NCBI GenBank assembly: GCA_010356995.1
Contig: ML996702.1
Location: 329,013-393,012, forward strand
Reading direction: 5' to 3'
Length of the DNA stretch: 64,000 bases
DNA from: Trichodelitschia bisporula
Taxonomy: Eukaryota > Ascomycota > Dothideomycetes > Phaeotrichales > Phaeotrichaceae
The position numbers were made by a program, and so were the translations under genes. How positions within the stretch are numbered: the first letter of the stretch is position 1; each line of letters starts with the position of its first letter. The notes beneath the pieces were generated by a model, which saw only the letters and a list, made by a program, of their open reading frames with translations, was not told where the DNA came from and searched no databases. Below are positions 54,946-64,000 of this stretch, in pieces.

Positions 54946-56421
54946 TATAACAATGAAGGGGTTATCTTTGGCGACTGCGGTGTTGGAGTCTGAGAGGTCG
55001 AGAGATGAGAAGCGGTTGCGACAATAGAAGCGGCGGATCGGATTTATGATACGCGCGGGCTGCGGAGCGACAAAGAAACTGTGGCTTAGAGGTGGCGGGT
55101 GTGGAATAGTCGACAGTTGTTTGGTTGCTACACGTTCGCTATTGATCGGTCAAATCACCAACTGATCAGATGCAGTGTGTAATGGGTGTTTGATTCTTAA
55201 CAACAGCTTCCTTCCATCAAGGAGATATATATCCATGAAGGCTTCCGGTCTGCGGATGATGCTCGTGGCTAAAATCCGAAGGCCGTCTAGCGCCCAGATT
55301 TCTTGTCCAGCTGTGCCACGGCCTAGCCCGTCGGCTGCCGTCGTTTTGGTTCGCTGCCCGAGAGAGGGCTCGGCCTACCGTATGTACTACTGCACAATTC
55401 AGCTCCGTACGGATCCTCCGGATATATGGACACCGTCTTTGATATGTACTCCGTTCGGGTTACTCGTCGGTTGCTCAGCTGATGTCGGACATATCCGTCC
55501 GAGGTACATCCGTACTCGATCCCAAGAGACTACTCAGTGACATGAACCTACAGACATGCGCTTTTAATTAGTAAAAGAGCATCTGACATTTGCCCTTCCT
55601 TTGCTTCCGTCTATAGGGAAGTTGGATCCGCTTGAACGGCGAAAGAATAGTACTTGAACCGGAACTTCCTTTCCATATGGTCTCCCATACGGGTATGTCC
55701 TCCAGTTCTTCAAAACGTCTCCAAAACTTGGAGCAGATATAACCTCGTACTGCAGCACTGGACAAGTCGTGAAGTGAAGCAGTTGAACTAACCTGCAAAG
55801 CCTGCAAGGATCCCTAAGCTGGAATGCCTAAAGCCTACCCGACAAGGTCGTGATCGCACCGACGTAGTACCCACAGAAGCGTCCAGGCAGTGGCGGCAAT
55901 GACTTTCTTTTGCGTGGCCTTTGGCCGCTGATCGCGCTGACCTGCTTGTGGGTTCCTTGGCAACGCCACATGCTAGACCTCGCGCGTCGTCACTGCTGCA
56001 GTCAACCTCCAGGCGTAGAAGTTGCAACCACCCGAGACACAGCAGGTGAATGGGAATGAATATCTGGTGTGCACTCGAGGATATTTGCCCTTTGCGTAAA
56101 TAGCTCGACCTGCCCTCGAAACTTGCCGAAACCCCGCGACACCTCTTCACGATCCCGAGCTTCAAACCATCGCCTTCTAAAGAACCCACATGACATTACA
56201 GCATCTCAAGAAGCTCATGATCTCATGTAGGCTTGCTGCTTCCAAGTCTGTAGTTGCGCTCGCTAATTCTGTAGGGTATCTGATTTTCTTGATTGCTTTC
56301 TTTTGACGCCATCTCATACACTTTCGAAACTTCAGACCTCATCCTTAGTCGACTTCGGCTCACTATCTCCGCTCCTCTCCTCTTAGCTCTCCCGAATCAC
56401 GTCCTAGATTCCCTTTTCATC
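54946..56421. other. Divergent promoter region, no gene supported
   Basis: About 1.5 kb between the lipase gene (-) and the RNA exonuclease gene (+). It has a TACATCCGTA copy at 55505-55514. The exonuclease frame is open 43 codons upstream of its chosen start, which I take as leader. Confidence 0.5.
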
Positions 56422-58524
56422 ATGTTCTCAAGCAAAAGTTATTTCAGGACTCTTCCCTGTCCGGCCGGCCCTAGAGACTGTTGCCTTATCAATTGCATCT
56501 TCACCCACGACAAGAAGAAGCGCAGCGCTTCACCTCTAGCAAAAGAGAGCAAAGCCTCAAACGAGGGCGACGAAGTCCGAGTTGTAAAGCGGAGGAAGAT
56601 CGAGGCCGCCTATATCGAACTGTCGGATACGGATGACCTTCCCGCTCCAACACGGAAGCCGTTCGTGGGCGGATTGACGTCAGAGAGCAGCCAAAGCTGC
56701 CCTTTACCATTTACTGGATCTCCATCCATGTCGGAACCACAGAATGCCGGCATTGCTGCCACTCCCCACGACAGAGTTGTGGTTAAAAGGCAGCCTCGCG
56801 CAGCGTCACTCGCCTCCTTGACGAGACCCGTTTCCCCTCCGCAGCCGCCTTCGAAGAGTGGGAAGAAGCAAGCTCTCACTACCAACTCAGAACGTTCGCC
56901 CGCCAATACTGCCGCACGACGGGAGCAGTTGGCTCCACGGATTATTTCCAAAGGCTCGCCTGCCCCTTACGCGACGCGTCTCGCCCTACTCAAAAAACTT
57001 CACGAAGACATGGCTACCCTCAACCGTAGTGTTGTGAAGGAGTTTCGATCCGATCCCAGGCTTAGATCGCTTTGTCTGACTGTCGACCAACTTGTAAAAA
57101 CGGCGGTTGACATTGAGGAAGAAATCGCTCGTGGCCAGCCTATGGTTTATCCAAACATTATGAGACAGCGCATTAGGACCTACCAGAAGATGTCTCTGGA
57201 TGACTGGAAAAAGGAACGAACGGAGAGCACCAGCAAGTCGACTCCGGCAGATGCGCCCAAACGCTCTGAAGCACCAGTCAAGACTGGCCTCTCGCTTGAA
57301 GAAGAGCTCTCTATGCTTGAAAGATTTATTGCGGTGCAGGAGGGTTTAAGCCAACATGGATATGTTACCACCCCACCTACGCGCAGTGAAATCGAGGAAG
57401 CAAAATACGGGGTTGCGACATCAGCAAACTGGGAGCACTGTGACCGCTGCGGCACACGCTTCCAAGTCTTCCCGGACCGTCGTGAGGACGGTGCCCTTAC
57501 AAGTGGTGGGTCCTGCACATACCACTGGGGAAGAGTCTTTACACCGAGGCGGGAAAAGACCGACGCTATCACTGGCGTAAAGGAACCACTGTACTCGTGT
57601 TGCAGCAATCCTAAAGGAACCCCCGGCTGCATGTCAGCGCCGACGCATGTCTTCAAGATATCGGAACCGAAGCGTCTCGCTGCCGTTTTGCCTTTTGTCA
57701 AAACGCCTCCGAACGAATCGGGGAAACAGGTCAGGGCAGTCAGCTTCGATTGCGAGATGGGCTATACATGCTATGGCCTTGAACTCATCCGTCTTTCTGC
57801 GACTTCCTGGCCGGGGGGGGAGGCCCTCATCGATGTCCTCGTCCGTCCGATAGGTCACATACTTGATCTCAACACGCGCTTTTCCGGTGTCTCGAACGAC
57901 CATTTCCTCAACGCCATCACTTACGACCCTGCAACTGGAGAGCCCCCCATATCGTGTACTACACCTGAAGGTTCAGGGAACCAAAAACTCTACATGGTGT
58001 CCTCGCCCATCGCAGCTCGCGCCTTACTCCTCTCGATAATATCACCCGCCACACCCCTCATTGGTCATGCCATTGAAAATGATCTCAACACCATCAGACT
58101 GGTTCACCCTTCTATAGTGGATACAGCAATACTTTTCAAACATCCGCGGGGCTTTCCGTTCCGATTCGGCCTCAAGAAGCTGGTCAAAGAGCATTTGAAA
58201 CTTGACATTCAAATGGCAGGTTCTGCTGGACACGACAGTCTGGAGGATGCGCGGTCTACGGGCTACTTGGTCCTTTGGAAGATTGCGGAAGAGTGGAAGA
58301 TTCTCAGCCTCAGGGGTTGGAAATCGAAGAACGGTGCTTTCTACCCGCCTGGGAAGTCTGAGCCGGGAAGACTTCCGTTGTATGAAGGCTTCTTAGGGAG
58401 TACGGCTGCACAGGGGCTAGCGACGGAAAAGAATAACGCAGTGGAGGAGCTTACATTCAGCGACAGCAAACAGAACCCTGTAGACGGTCTAACAACTGCG
58501 GTATCCGACCTTCCTTGTGCGTAG
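56422..58524 (+). CDS. RNA exonuclease of the Rex3 type (DEDDh)
   Basis: Rex3-class 3'-5' exonucleases trim RNase MRP, U5 and other small RNAs. A single exon gives 700 residues from the ATG at 56422 (MFSSKSYFRTLPCPAG). A CCCH-like N-terminal zinc motif CPAGPRDCCLINCIFTH follows at once, which supports this start over the in-frame ATG at 56293. A Ser/Pro-rich linker with basic patches precedes a helical region (RLALLKKLHEDMATLNRSVV) and a second cysteine cluster (WEHCDRCGTRFQVF, then SCTYHWG and YSCCSNPKGTPGC). The exonuclease domain shows the DEDDh residues: SFDCEMGYT (D, E) near residue 443, IGHAIENDLN (D) near 548 and GHDSLEDARST (H, D) near 604. The spacing fits Rex3 rather than Rex4. It probably acts in nucleus and cytoplasm on small RNAs. 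Confidence 0.9.
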   Translation: MFSSKSYFRTLPCPAGPRDCCLINCIFTHDKKKRSASPLAKESKASNEGDEVRVVKRRKIEAAYIELSDTDDLPAPTRKPFVGGLTSESSQSCPLPFTGSPSMSEPQNAGIAATPHDRVVVKRQPRAASLASLTRPVSPPQPPSKSGKKQALTTNSERSPANTAARREQLAPRIISKGSPAPYATRLALLKKLHEDMATLNRSVVKEFRSDPRLRSLCLTVDQLVKTAVDIEEEIARGQPMVYPNIMRQRIRTYQKMSLDDWKKERTESTSKSTPADAPKRSEAPVKTGLSLEEELSMLERFIAVQEGLSQHGYVTTPPTRSEIEEAKYGVATSANWEHCDRCGTRFQVFPDRREDGALTSGGSCTYHWGRVFTPRREKTDAITGVKEPLYSCCSNPKGTPGCMSAPTHVFKISEPKRLAAVLPFVKTPPNESGKQVRAVSFDCEMGYTCYGLELIRLSATSWPGGEALIDVLVRPIGHILDLNTRFSGVSNDHFLNAITYDPATGEPPISCTTPEGSGNQKLYMVSSPIAARALLLSIISPATPLIGHAIENDLNTIRLVHPSIVDTAILFKHPRGFPFRFGLKKLVKEHLKLDIQMAGSAGHDSLEDARSTGYLVLWKIAEEWKILSLRGWKSKNGAFYPPGKSEPGRLPLYEGFLGSTAAQGLATEKNNAVEELTFSDSKQNPVDGLTTAVSDLPCA

Positions 58525-58872
58525 TTGTCTCGCGGCGCTTTTGGTCTCGATGGCAACTTAGGTTTGGCGTCGGTACCGTAGCACTAGAGGACAGCCGAAT
58601 GGAAAACCGACCTCATTGATACTTTGCCTTGTCTGATGCCCTCGTGCACATGTTTAAGTTCATATTCGGTGTTCTATTTCCGTCACAACATTCTAACCAC
58701 GTGACGATATTGCTCATGATCCGGCTGATCAAGTTCTCGGGTGCCAAGCCGCGGTTTGCCGCTTTGGCCACAAGGTGACCGACAGGCAGGCAAAGTCATT
58801 GCAAGCTCAGCACGGCAGCCTCGACAATAAGGACTCGCCGTCCACGCACGCGGATTCCTCTCCATAGAGATC
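58525..58872. other. Short spacer before the mS38 gene
   Basis: About 350 bp with the exonuclease 3' flank and the mS38 promoter. I see no distinct feature. Confidence 0.5.
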
Positions 58873-60018
58873 ATGTTCTCGATCTCGCTTGGGCGCGCGG
58901 TACGCACCGTCTGCTCAGCGCCATCGCCGTGTTCAGCTGTGACTCGCAGCCCCGCAGTTACCTTCATCACACTTGCGAAACCGCCCCAGGGACATCAGCG
59001 GCAGCGCCGCAACTCCAGCTCAAAGGCTTCGTCGGCTCCCCCGGATGGTTCGAAGCGCTCTACGCCGTCCCAGCAGGCGACAAGCGGCTCCGGCCGGTTA
59101 GGGAGACGGAAGACGAAGGAGGCGGTGGTTCCTCTCGACTCCATGAACCTTCCCTTCTCTAAACAGTACCCCAATTTGCCGAGTGTGCCGTCTACGCAGC
59201 ATGTTCACCCCTCAGGTATGCGCTAGTTTCGATATGGTGGGCGTTGCTAACATGCACAAGATATTAACGTCTCGTCCTTCTTCTCCCTCCACCGCCCTAT
59301 CTCTGTCACTCTCCCTGTCCCTGTCACTTCTTCGGAACAGGCATTCAGCAGCATCTTTGAGTCACGCCAACCGAGCCGTAAAAAGTTCGACGACGTGATA
59401 TACACGCTCAGCTCCGTGGTTGAGGACCTAGAGCCTATAGTCGAGGGCGAGGAACACGGTGTACAATGGCAGGTTCTTCACGGCACTACCGATGGCGAGG
59501 TGAAGCACCTGGACGGGCCGCCGCGTAATCTCTCGGTCGACAAGATACTTTCTCAGTTTCGTCCTTTTAGGCCGCCGCCTGTCCCTCAACCGTTCAACGA
59601 GTCTGAATCCACGACTTCTGTGCGCAAGCAGAAGAAGGCTCGGGCAAAAACCTCTCGGTCGAAGCGCAAGAGCTGGAGCACGACCATCATCGTGACCGAG
59701 TACACAACCCCCGATGGCCAGAAAACGTATGCCGCCGCCAGCACGCCAATTGTGCGGGTTCCGGTCCCTGGCGCATCCCCGATGATCGACCCCGAGGTGA
59801 CTCCACGGCCGTCCATCCGGCAGCCGTTCCTGAAGAGGATGCAGATCCGGCAGCAAAGGTTGGAGGATTACCGGCATGTGCGGTATGAGCGGAGTCAGCA
59901 GCCTGTGATGCGGCTCATCAGCGTCAAGCGGCAAAGAAAGATGAAGATGAAGAAGCACAAGTACAAGAAGCTGATGAAGCGGACGCGGAACTTGAGGAGA
60001 CGCTTGGGGAAGTTGTAA
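58873..60018 (+). CDS. Mitochondrial ribosomal protein mS38 (Cox24/AURKAIP1 family)
   Basis: mS38 (yeast Cox24/Mrp38) is a small-subunit mitoribosomal protein needed for translation of some mitochondrial messages. Exons 58873-59215 and 59261-60018 join HVHPS to DINVSSFFSLHRPISVTLPV and give 366 residues. The N-terminus (MFSISLGRAVRTVCSAPSPC) is Arg/Ser-rich without acids, as in a mitochondrial presequence. The diagnostic C-terminus is the extremely basic RLISVKRQRKMKMKKHKYKK followed by LMKRTRNLRRRLGKL, the AURKAIP1/COX24 domain that wraps rRNA. The middle part is variable, as usual for the family. The protein is longer than the yeast form, which is common in filamentous fungi. Confidence 0.92.
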
Positions 60019-61289
60019 TTGTCGGTACAGAAGGACGCGTTCTCCGCTATCGTTCCTTTCATCGGTTCTTCTTCGCTACCTCTCTTCGGTTTGCGCTGCA
60101 GTATCTGGATTACTGGGGCACTGTGCGTATGCATAAGATATTCTCGATAGACCGCATCAACTCGTAAGCCGAGTTTCCAGAAGCCGAAAGTGCATCACTG
60201 TATATGAGTGACTATCCCCTTGAGCGACTATCACCTTGTTATGATGACATCCATTAAAAGGGCGTTTACCCTCTGCGTATCATGGACATCATTTCAAGTG
60301 AACCGAGTTCAGGAATGGAGGGTTGCCTTCGAGCGCCTCTCAGCACGTATGTGCGCCTTCAAGTACTTTTGATGATTAGTATTCACTTCTGACATGGTCA
60401 TGACGCTCTCCAACGAAGGGGCTGTACGATATAAAAAGAAGCGCGAATTTTGGTGTGTGTTTTCATAGGGCTTGATACGGGCTTCTGGCCATCGGCGCTA
60501 CAGCGTTATCCCATGGCATGCGTCTGAGCTTACCACGATTGGCAGGTGAGCTGCAAGGGGCTCTCGGAATGCTTGGATTGCTTGGACCTGACATATGATC
60601 TCTGCTTTTGCTGCTTTTGTGCTCCCATCCAATGTCAACAAAGCCGTATCCGTAAGTCGTAAATGCGTCAGCTTCGCCCACCTCTTTCAACAGCTTTTTC
60701 TAATCTACACCCGTATGCCCATCTAGTCACCTCTCGCCTCGCTAGCCGTATCGCCACGCGTTCTTACGAGCTTCGGTCTCGATGCCAGCCTTGCAACTTC
60801 CAGCCGAATCGACCGCCGCGCCCAACCCCTCAACGGGCGGGTGACTGAGACAGGAAGCTGCTCTGCCGACGCCCCGTCAATGAGGAGCAGCGCAACCCCA
60901 GCATGCAGCATCGCAATTCGCAGCCGCAACCCGGTGGCGTCGAATGTCAAGGTTGCGCTGAACGACGAGTCTGGCCTCTGCCTGCTGTCCACGAACCAAT
61001 TTGCGAAGATGCATGCTTTATCCAATCATAACCAAGGATGTCGGTCGTCAAACTGCTCGTGTCGCGCTCCCTCGATCAACTCTGAAGTCTGTCTGCTGCG
61101 GTCTGACCATGTTTCTTTGGCTCCTCCCGGGAGGGCTGGCCGTGGCGGGCGTTTGTGGTTGTTCTTAATCCAGACCTCGTCCACCTTCTCTGCGCCGCTT
61201 GGGATTGAGCCGCGACATCACGAACTTATCATGCAACCATTTTTTTCCATCTAATTCTAACTCAGTTTATCGACACTAATTCTACCGCC
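60019..61289. other. Spacer before the CFEM gene, no gene supported
   Basis: About 1.3 kb. Two overlapping open frames on opposite strands near 60723-61254 have no domain. The right end is the promoter of the CFEM gene. Confidence 0.5.
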
Positions 61290-62369
61290 ATGATTTTCTG
61301 GCGATCCTCTTTGATGCTTGGGCTTTTGCTCGGGGCTGTTGCGCAGGATGTGTCGTCTCTACCAGCTTGTGGTGTAAGTCAGGCTTCGTTTCATACACTA
61401 GAACTACCCTCTTCAGATGGAAAGCGCACAGCAAGCATCGAGAATCCAGATTATTGGAACTACGGATGTAGAGACAACATATTCATGCTCGGCTTTCCGT
61501 TCAGTCTTTCCAATTCTATATTCACTTTCCTCCAAGGCCTTCTCTCTACATCCGTAGAACTAGATATCACCTCACCCCTTTTGGCCCCCAAATTTCTCTA
61601 ACATAACCCGCCAGCAATTTTGTGTAACCAACGTCGGCGCCCAAGCGGTCGCCAATGCAAACTGCAACGTCAACCACGCAAACTGCTACTGCTCCCGCTA
61701 CGACTTCGCCAACAAAGTTAAAACCTGTGCCTCCACACAGTGCACTTCAGCCACCGATATCGCCGCTGTCAACTCCTACGCCGACGGTTACTGCGCTGGT
61801 ACCCACTGCCCACCCTGCTCCGCTCAGCCGGTAGACTAACTCATTATGTCTCAGATGCAGGCTCCGGTGGCGGCGGCGGTGGAGGTGGCGGCGGTGGGAG
61901 CACCTCGTCGACCTCGAAATCTTCCTCCCCCTCAACCTCCGCAGCCACCTCATCTTCTAAAGACCCGACCGCTGCGCCTGTCTCCTCAGTCTCCAGCCGT
62001 TCAAGCCCGACCCCGACACCCGTCCCCTCCGGCCAAAGCACCGGCGCCAAAGCCGGAATTGGTATTGGTGTTGCACTCGGCGTTCTCGCGGTTGCGGGCA
62101 TACTCGGCGCGCTCTGGTGGCTACGCCGGCGTCGGCAGCCGGCGCCGCACTCTGAAATGCCGGCTGCCGAGCCGACAGTGTATCATGAGGTGGACGGATA
62201 CCAACGCCCATCTGAGATGGAGGTCAAGCAGCCGTATCCGGTTCCACCGCTTGTGCACGAGCTACCCCACGAAGCTCCGGATACAAGTCCCACGGGGAGG
62301 GAGGCCGAGGGGTTACCGGCTCTGTTGCCAGTTAATGGGGTTCCTCCCAGAGAGAGTCCTGGGACGTGA
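61290..62369 (+). CDS. CFEM-domain membrane protein
   Basis: CFEM proteins are surface proteins that take part in haem uptake, adhesion or signalling. Exons 61290-61373, 61615-61798 and 61855-62369 give 260 residues. Signal peptide: MIFWRSSLMLGLLLGAVAQ. The CFEM domain has its eight cysteines in order: LPACGQFC (created by splicing), ANANCNVNHANCYCSRYDF, KTCASTQC and YADGYC. The position that is often the haem-binding Asp in this motif reads His here. A run of ten Gly (coded by GGC/GGT), a Ser/Thr/Pro stalk, one transmembrane helix (AGIGIGVALGVLAVAGILGA) with a basic stop-transfer LWWLRRRRQP, and a cytosolic Pro-rich tail follow. It is thus a type I membrane protein rather than GPI-anchored. 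The first intron (241 bp) is long for this genome and holds an inverted repeat. Confidence 0.88.
61460..61557. repeat. 15-bp perfect inverted repeat inside the first CFEM intron
   Basis: CTACGGATGTAGAGA at 61460-61474 is the exact reverse complement of TCTCTACATCCGTAG at 61543-61557, with 68 bp between them. Each arm contains the 10-mer TACATCCGTA that recurs in this window. A hairpin in the pre-mRNA could bring the splice sites closer, or the pair could be the ends of a small inserted element. Confidence 0.8.
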
Positions 62370-62757
62370 AAATCGGGTGGGAATGATGGAATAGGGGCTG
62401 AATAGGCTGTGTGAATCCACAGTTTGTAAATATGATGCCAAACAGCTGTCTAATGGACTCTAATATACCCGTTTCTATGCAAAGATGACCCGTTGCACGT
62501 TATGCCCAACATCGAGTGACGGCTAACTCGCCCAATGCACAGCTGGAGGGTATCCCAAGACGACCCGTGAGACACCTCATACTCCTGAACTCCAAAGGTA
62601 AAGTGATGAACGTATACAATAACATGTGTCCACGTAGTGCTGGCAGTTATCGCCCCAAGCACCAACAATGCTGACCGCAGGTGAGCGCGCCGTCCTAGAA
62701 CCTTGGTGAAGGCGTAAGATCCAGAATTGCAATTTCAAGAAAGCTTGTTTATGCAAC
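62370..62757. other. Spacer between convergent genes
   Basis: About 390 bp containing the 3' flanks of the CFEM gene (+) and the transporter gene (-). Nothing else is recognised. Confidence 0.5.
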
Positions 62758-64000
62758 TCAATCATCCATGTCACTTTCGGCCACATCGTCTTCCTCAAGT
62801 TTCTTCCGCTGCTCTTCGCTCATCTCCTTGTACGTGGCCCAGCTCAGCAACATGAAAGCGGCAGTGATCAATAAACCGCCAGCAATGGCGGTGCCAGAAA
62901 GCGGCGAGTTCATAGGCGGCGGGAGGAGTTGATCCACGATTGCCACAATGAATATAGTCAGCAGAGCCGCAACAGACGAGAGAACCGGCGACGTGAGGCT
63001 GATGAGAATTAGGAAAGATCCTGAGAAGCCTAACATATGTCAGTACGAGATATTGCATGAAGAAAGGGACAGCTTACAAGCATTAGCTAAGACACTGATC
63101 GCGAGCATCCATGCCTGCTCCCCTGTTGGCAGCTCAAAAGTCTCCAGTCCGGTCCAGTGCAGAATTGGTAGTGGAATCCATAAAACGCAGAGGGTAAAGG
63201 CGCCGATCATGCTGCCAAAGGTGTTTGCGAATATCATCCCGCGTCCTGGGCTCGTGTCATCTGGTGGGCACGCTACTTTCTTGTACAAAACTTCGTAGAA
63301 GCCATACAGTACGCTCCCAACCCCGATGATGATGTTGCCCAGGAATCTCGCCCTGCCCCCATCATCCCTTCCACCTTGACTTTCCGCACCTGGACCGTAT
63401 GCCACGACCAATACGCCAGCAATAGCAACTCCAACGGCAACAACTTTGCTCATCCGGACTTTCTCGTGGAGCAACGGTATGCTGAAGGCATAGGCCCAGA
63501 AAGCAGAACAGTTGTATATGGCTGTCAGGTCGCTCGCCGTAGTCAAGTTCACAGCGACGTACCAGCTGCCGCCCGCAACAGTCAGCGCACAGGTCACGAA
63601 AGCAGTGGTGCGGAACATATGTGGCCATGGGGATTCGGTAGCTTGACGGCCAGTCGGGTGAAGCGTCCGGAAGCGGACCATTTGAGCCGTCTGCCGCAGG
63701 TGCTCCATGTGGCGTTGCCAGAAGGTTTTAAACGGCAGATGGCGTTTTTGGATGCGAAGAAAGAGTAATTGCGTAGGCCATAGTACTACCCATGACGAGT
63801 GGGTGAAGTATCTGCCGCGTTTAGGGTATGCCGTACGGAATAAGCAGAGGACTTACAGCATGCAGTATGGCTTCTCCCAGTGCAGTTGCGCCTGAATGTA
63901 CACCGCCGTCTCCGTCTGGATACAAAAGCTGATCAGACTCAAGACGAGAAAGACGGAGGCATAGGCGTATCGTAGACGGGTGGATGTTGCCGCCGCGACT
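62758..64000 (-). CDS. DMT-superfamily (EamA/SLC35-like) membrane transporter, 5' end missing
   Basis: Proteins of this superfamily carry small metabolites across Golgi, vacuole or mitochondrial membranes. The exons in view are 64000-63857, 63811-63078 and 63029-62758, about 382 residues; introns are 45 and 48 bp. The start lies right of the window. Segments in order: TM-like YAYASVFLVLSLISFCIQ, LHWEKPYCMLYFTHSSWVVL (across an intron), FVTCALTVAGGSWYVAVNLT, the conserved SDLTAIYNCSAFWAYAFSIP, KVVAVGVAIAGVLVVAYGPG, GVGSVLYGFYEVLYKKVACP, a further pair of helices and the end LLITAAFMLLSWATYKEMSE with an acidic tail. About eight to nine membrane helices are visible, as expected of a ten-helix DMT protein missing its N-terminus. 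The SDLTAIYN region resembles the fungal Thi74/YML018C group; substrate unknown. Confidence 0.82.

Noticed and set aside
1-64000. Transposable elements, virus-like elements and secondary-metabolite backbone genes
   Set aside because: I looked for transposase, reverse transcriptase, integrase, capsid, PKS and NRPS motifs in the translated frames and saw none.

Overview
The window is nuclear DNA of a filamentous ascomycete (Pezizomycotina). The evidence is the many short spliceosomal introns (mostly 42-75 bp, GT...AG), spliced genes on both strands, a dispersed single 5S rRNA gene, and typical families of the group: cutinase, CFEM, GH72/Gel, Crh-type GH16, Mnn9/GT62, Mnn10-type GT34, a Pom1-type DYRK kinase and AsaB/CmcJ oxygenases. 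I cannot name genus or species with confidence. I saw no tRNA, transposase, reverse transcriptase, virus-like element or CRISPR array. Exon coordinates were worked out by hand from splice signals and reading-frame continuity; the phases add up for every multi-exon model given.

Layout. 1-9.0 kb: the first exon of a membrane protein (-), a cutinase (+), a membrane-anchored GH9 endoglucanase (+), an AsaB/CmcJ oxygenase (-), a divergent 5S rRNA gene (+) and a GPI-type secreted protein (-). 10-20.5 kb: a SET-domain protein (-), a 959-residue protein of unknown function with seven 21-residue repeats (-), the divergently transcribed Mnn9 mannosyltransferase (+), a polyglutamine protein (+), a 109-residue HVA1/Tudor protein (-) and a Pex30-type dysferlin-domain peroxin (-). 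22.9-34 kb: Pom1-type DYRK kinase (+), indoleamine 2,3-dioxygenase (+) and Crh-like glucanosyltransferase (-). 36.5-48.6 kb: GT34 mannosyltransferase (-), a ten-exon YchF/Obg-type GTPase (-), GH72 glucanosyltransferase (-) and a large serine/proline-rich protein (-). 53.4-64 kb: ROG1-type lipase (-), Rex3-type RNA exonuclease (+), mitoribosomal protein mS38/Cox24 (+), CFEM membrane protein (+) and the C-terminal part of a DMT-family transporter (-) that runs off the right edge. Gene-poor spacers of 2-5 kb separate the blocks.

Functionally, about half of the genes build, modify or sit in the cell wall or outer surface (cutinase, GH9, GPI protein, Mnn9, GT34, Crh, GH72, CFEM). The rest are housekeeping: signalling, peroxisome shape, tryptophan breakdown, RNA and ribosome maturation. 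They do not form a biosynthetic gene cluster.

The most notable signals are: a 5S rRNA copy whose helices have been rewritten by paired changes, a 10-nt micro-exon in the GTPase gene, a GC-AG intron next to an Asp-to-Asn change at the expected catalytic base of the GH9 enzyme, a coding 63-bp repeat array, and seven copies of one 10-mer (TACATCCGTA) in non-coding DNA, two of them as an inverted pair inside an intron.
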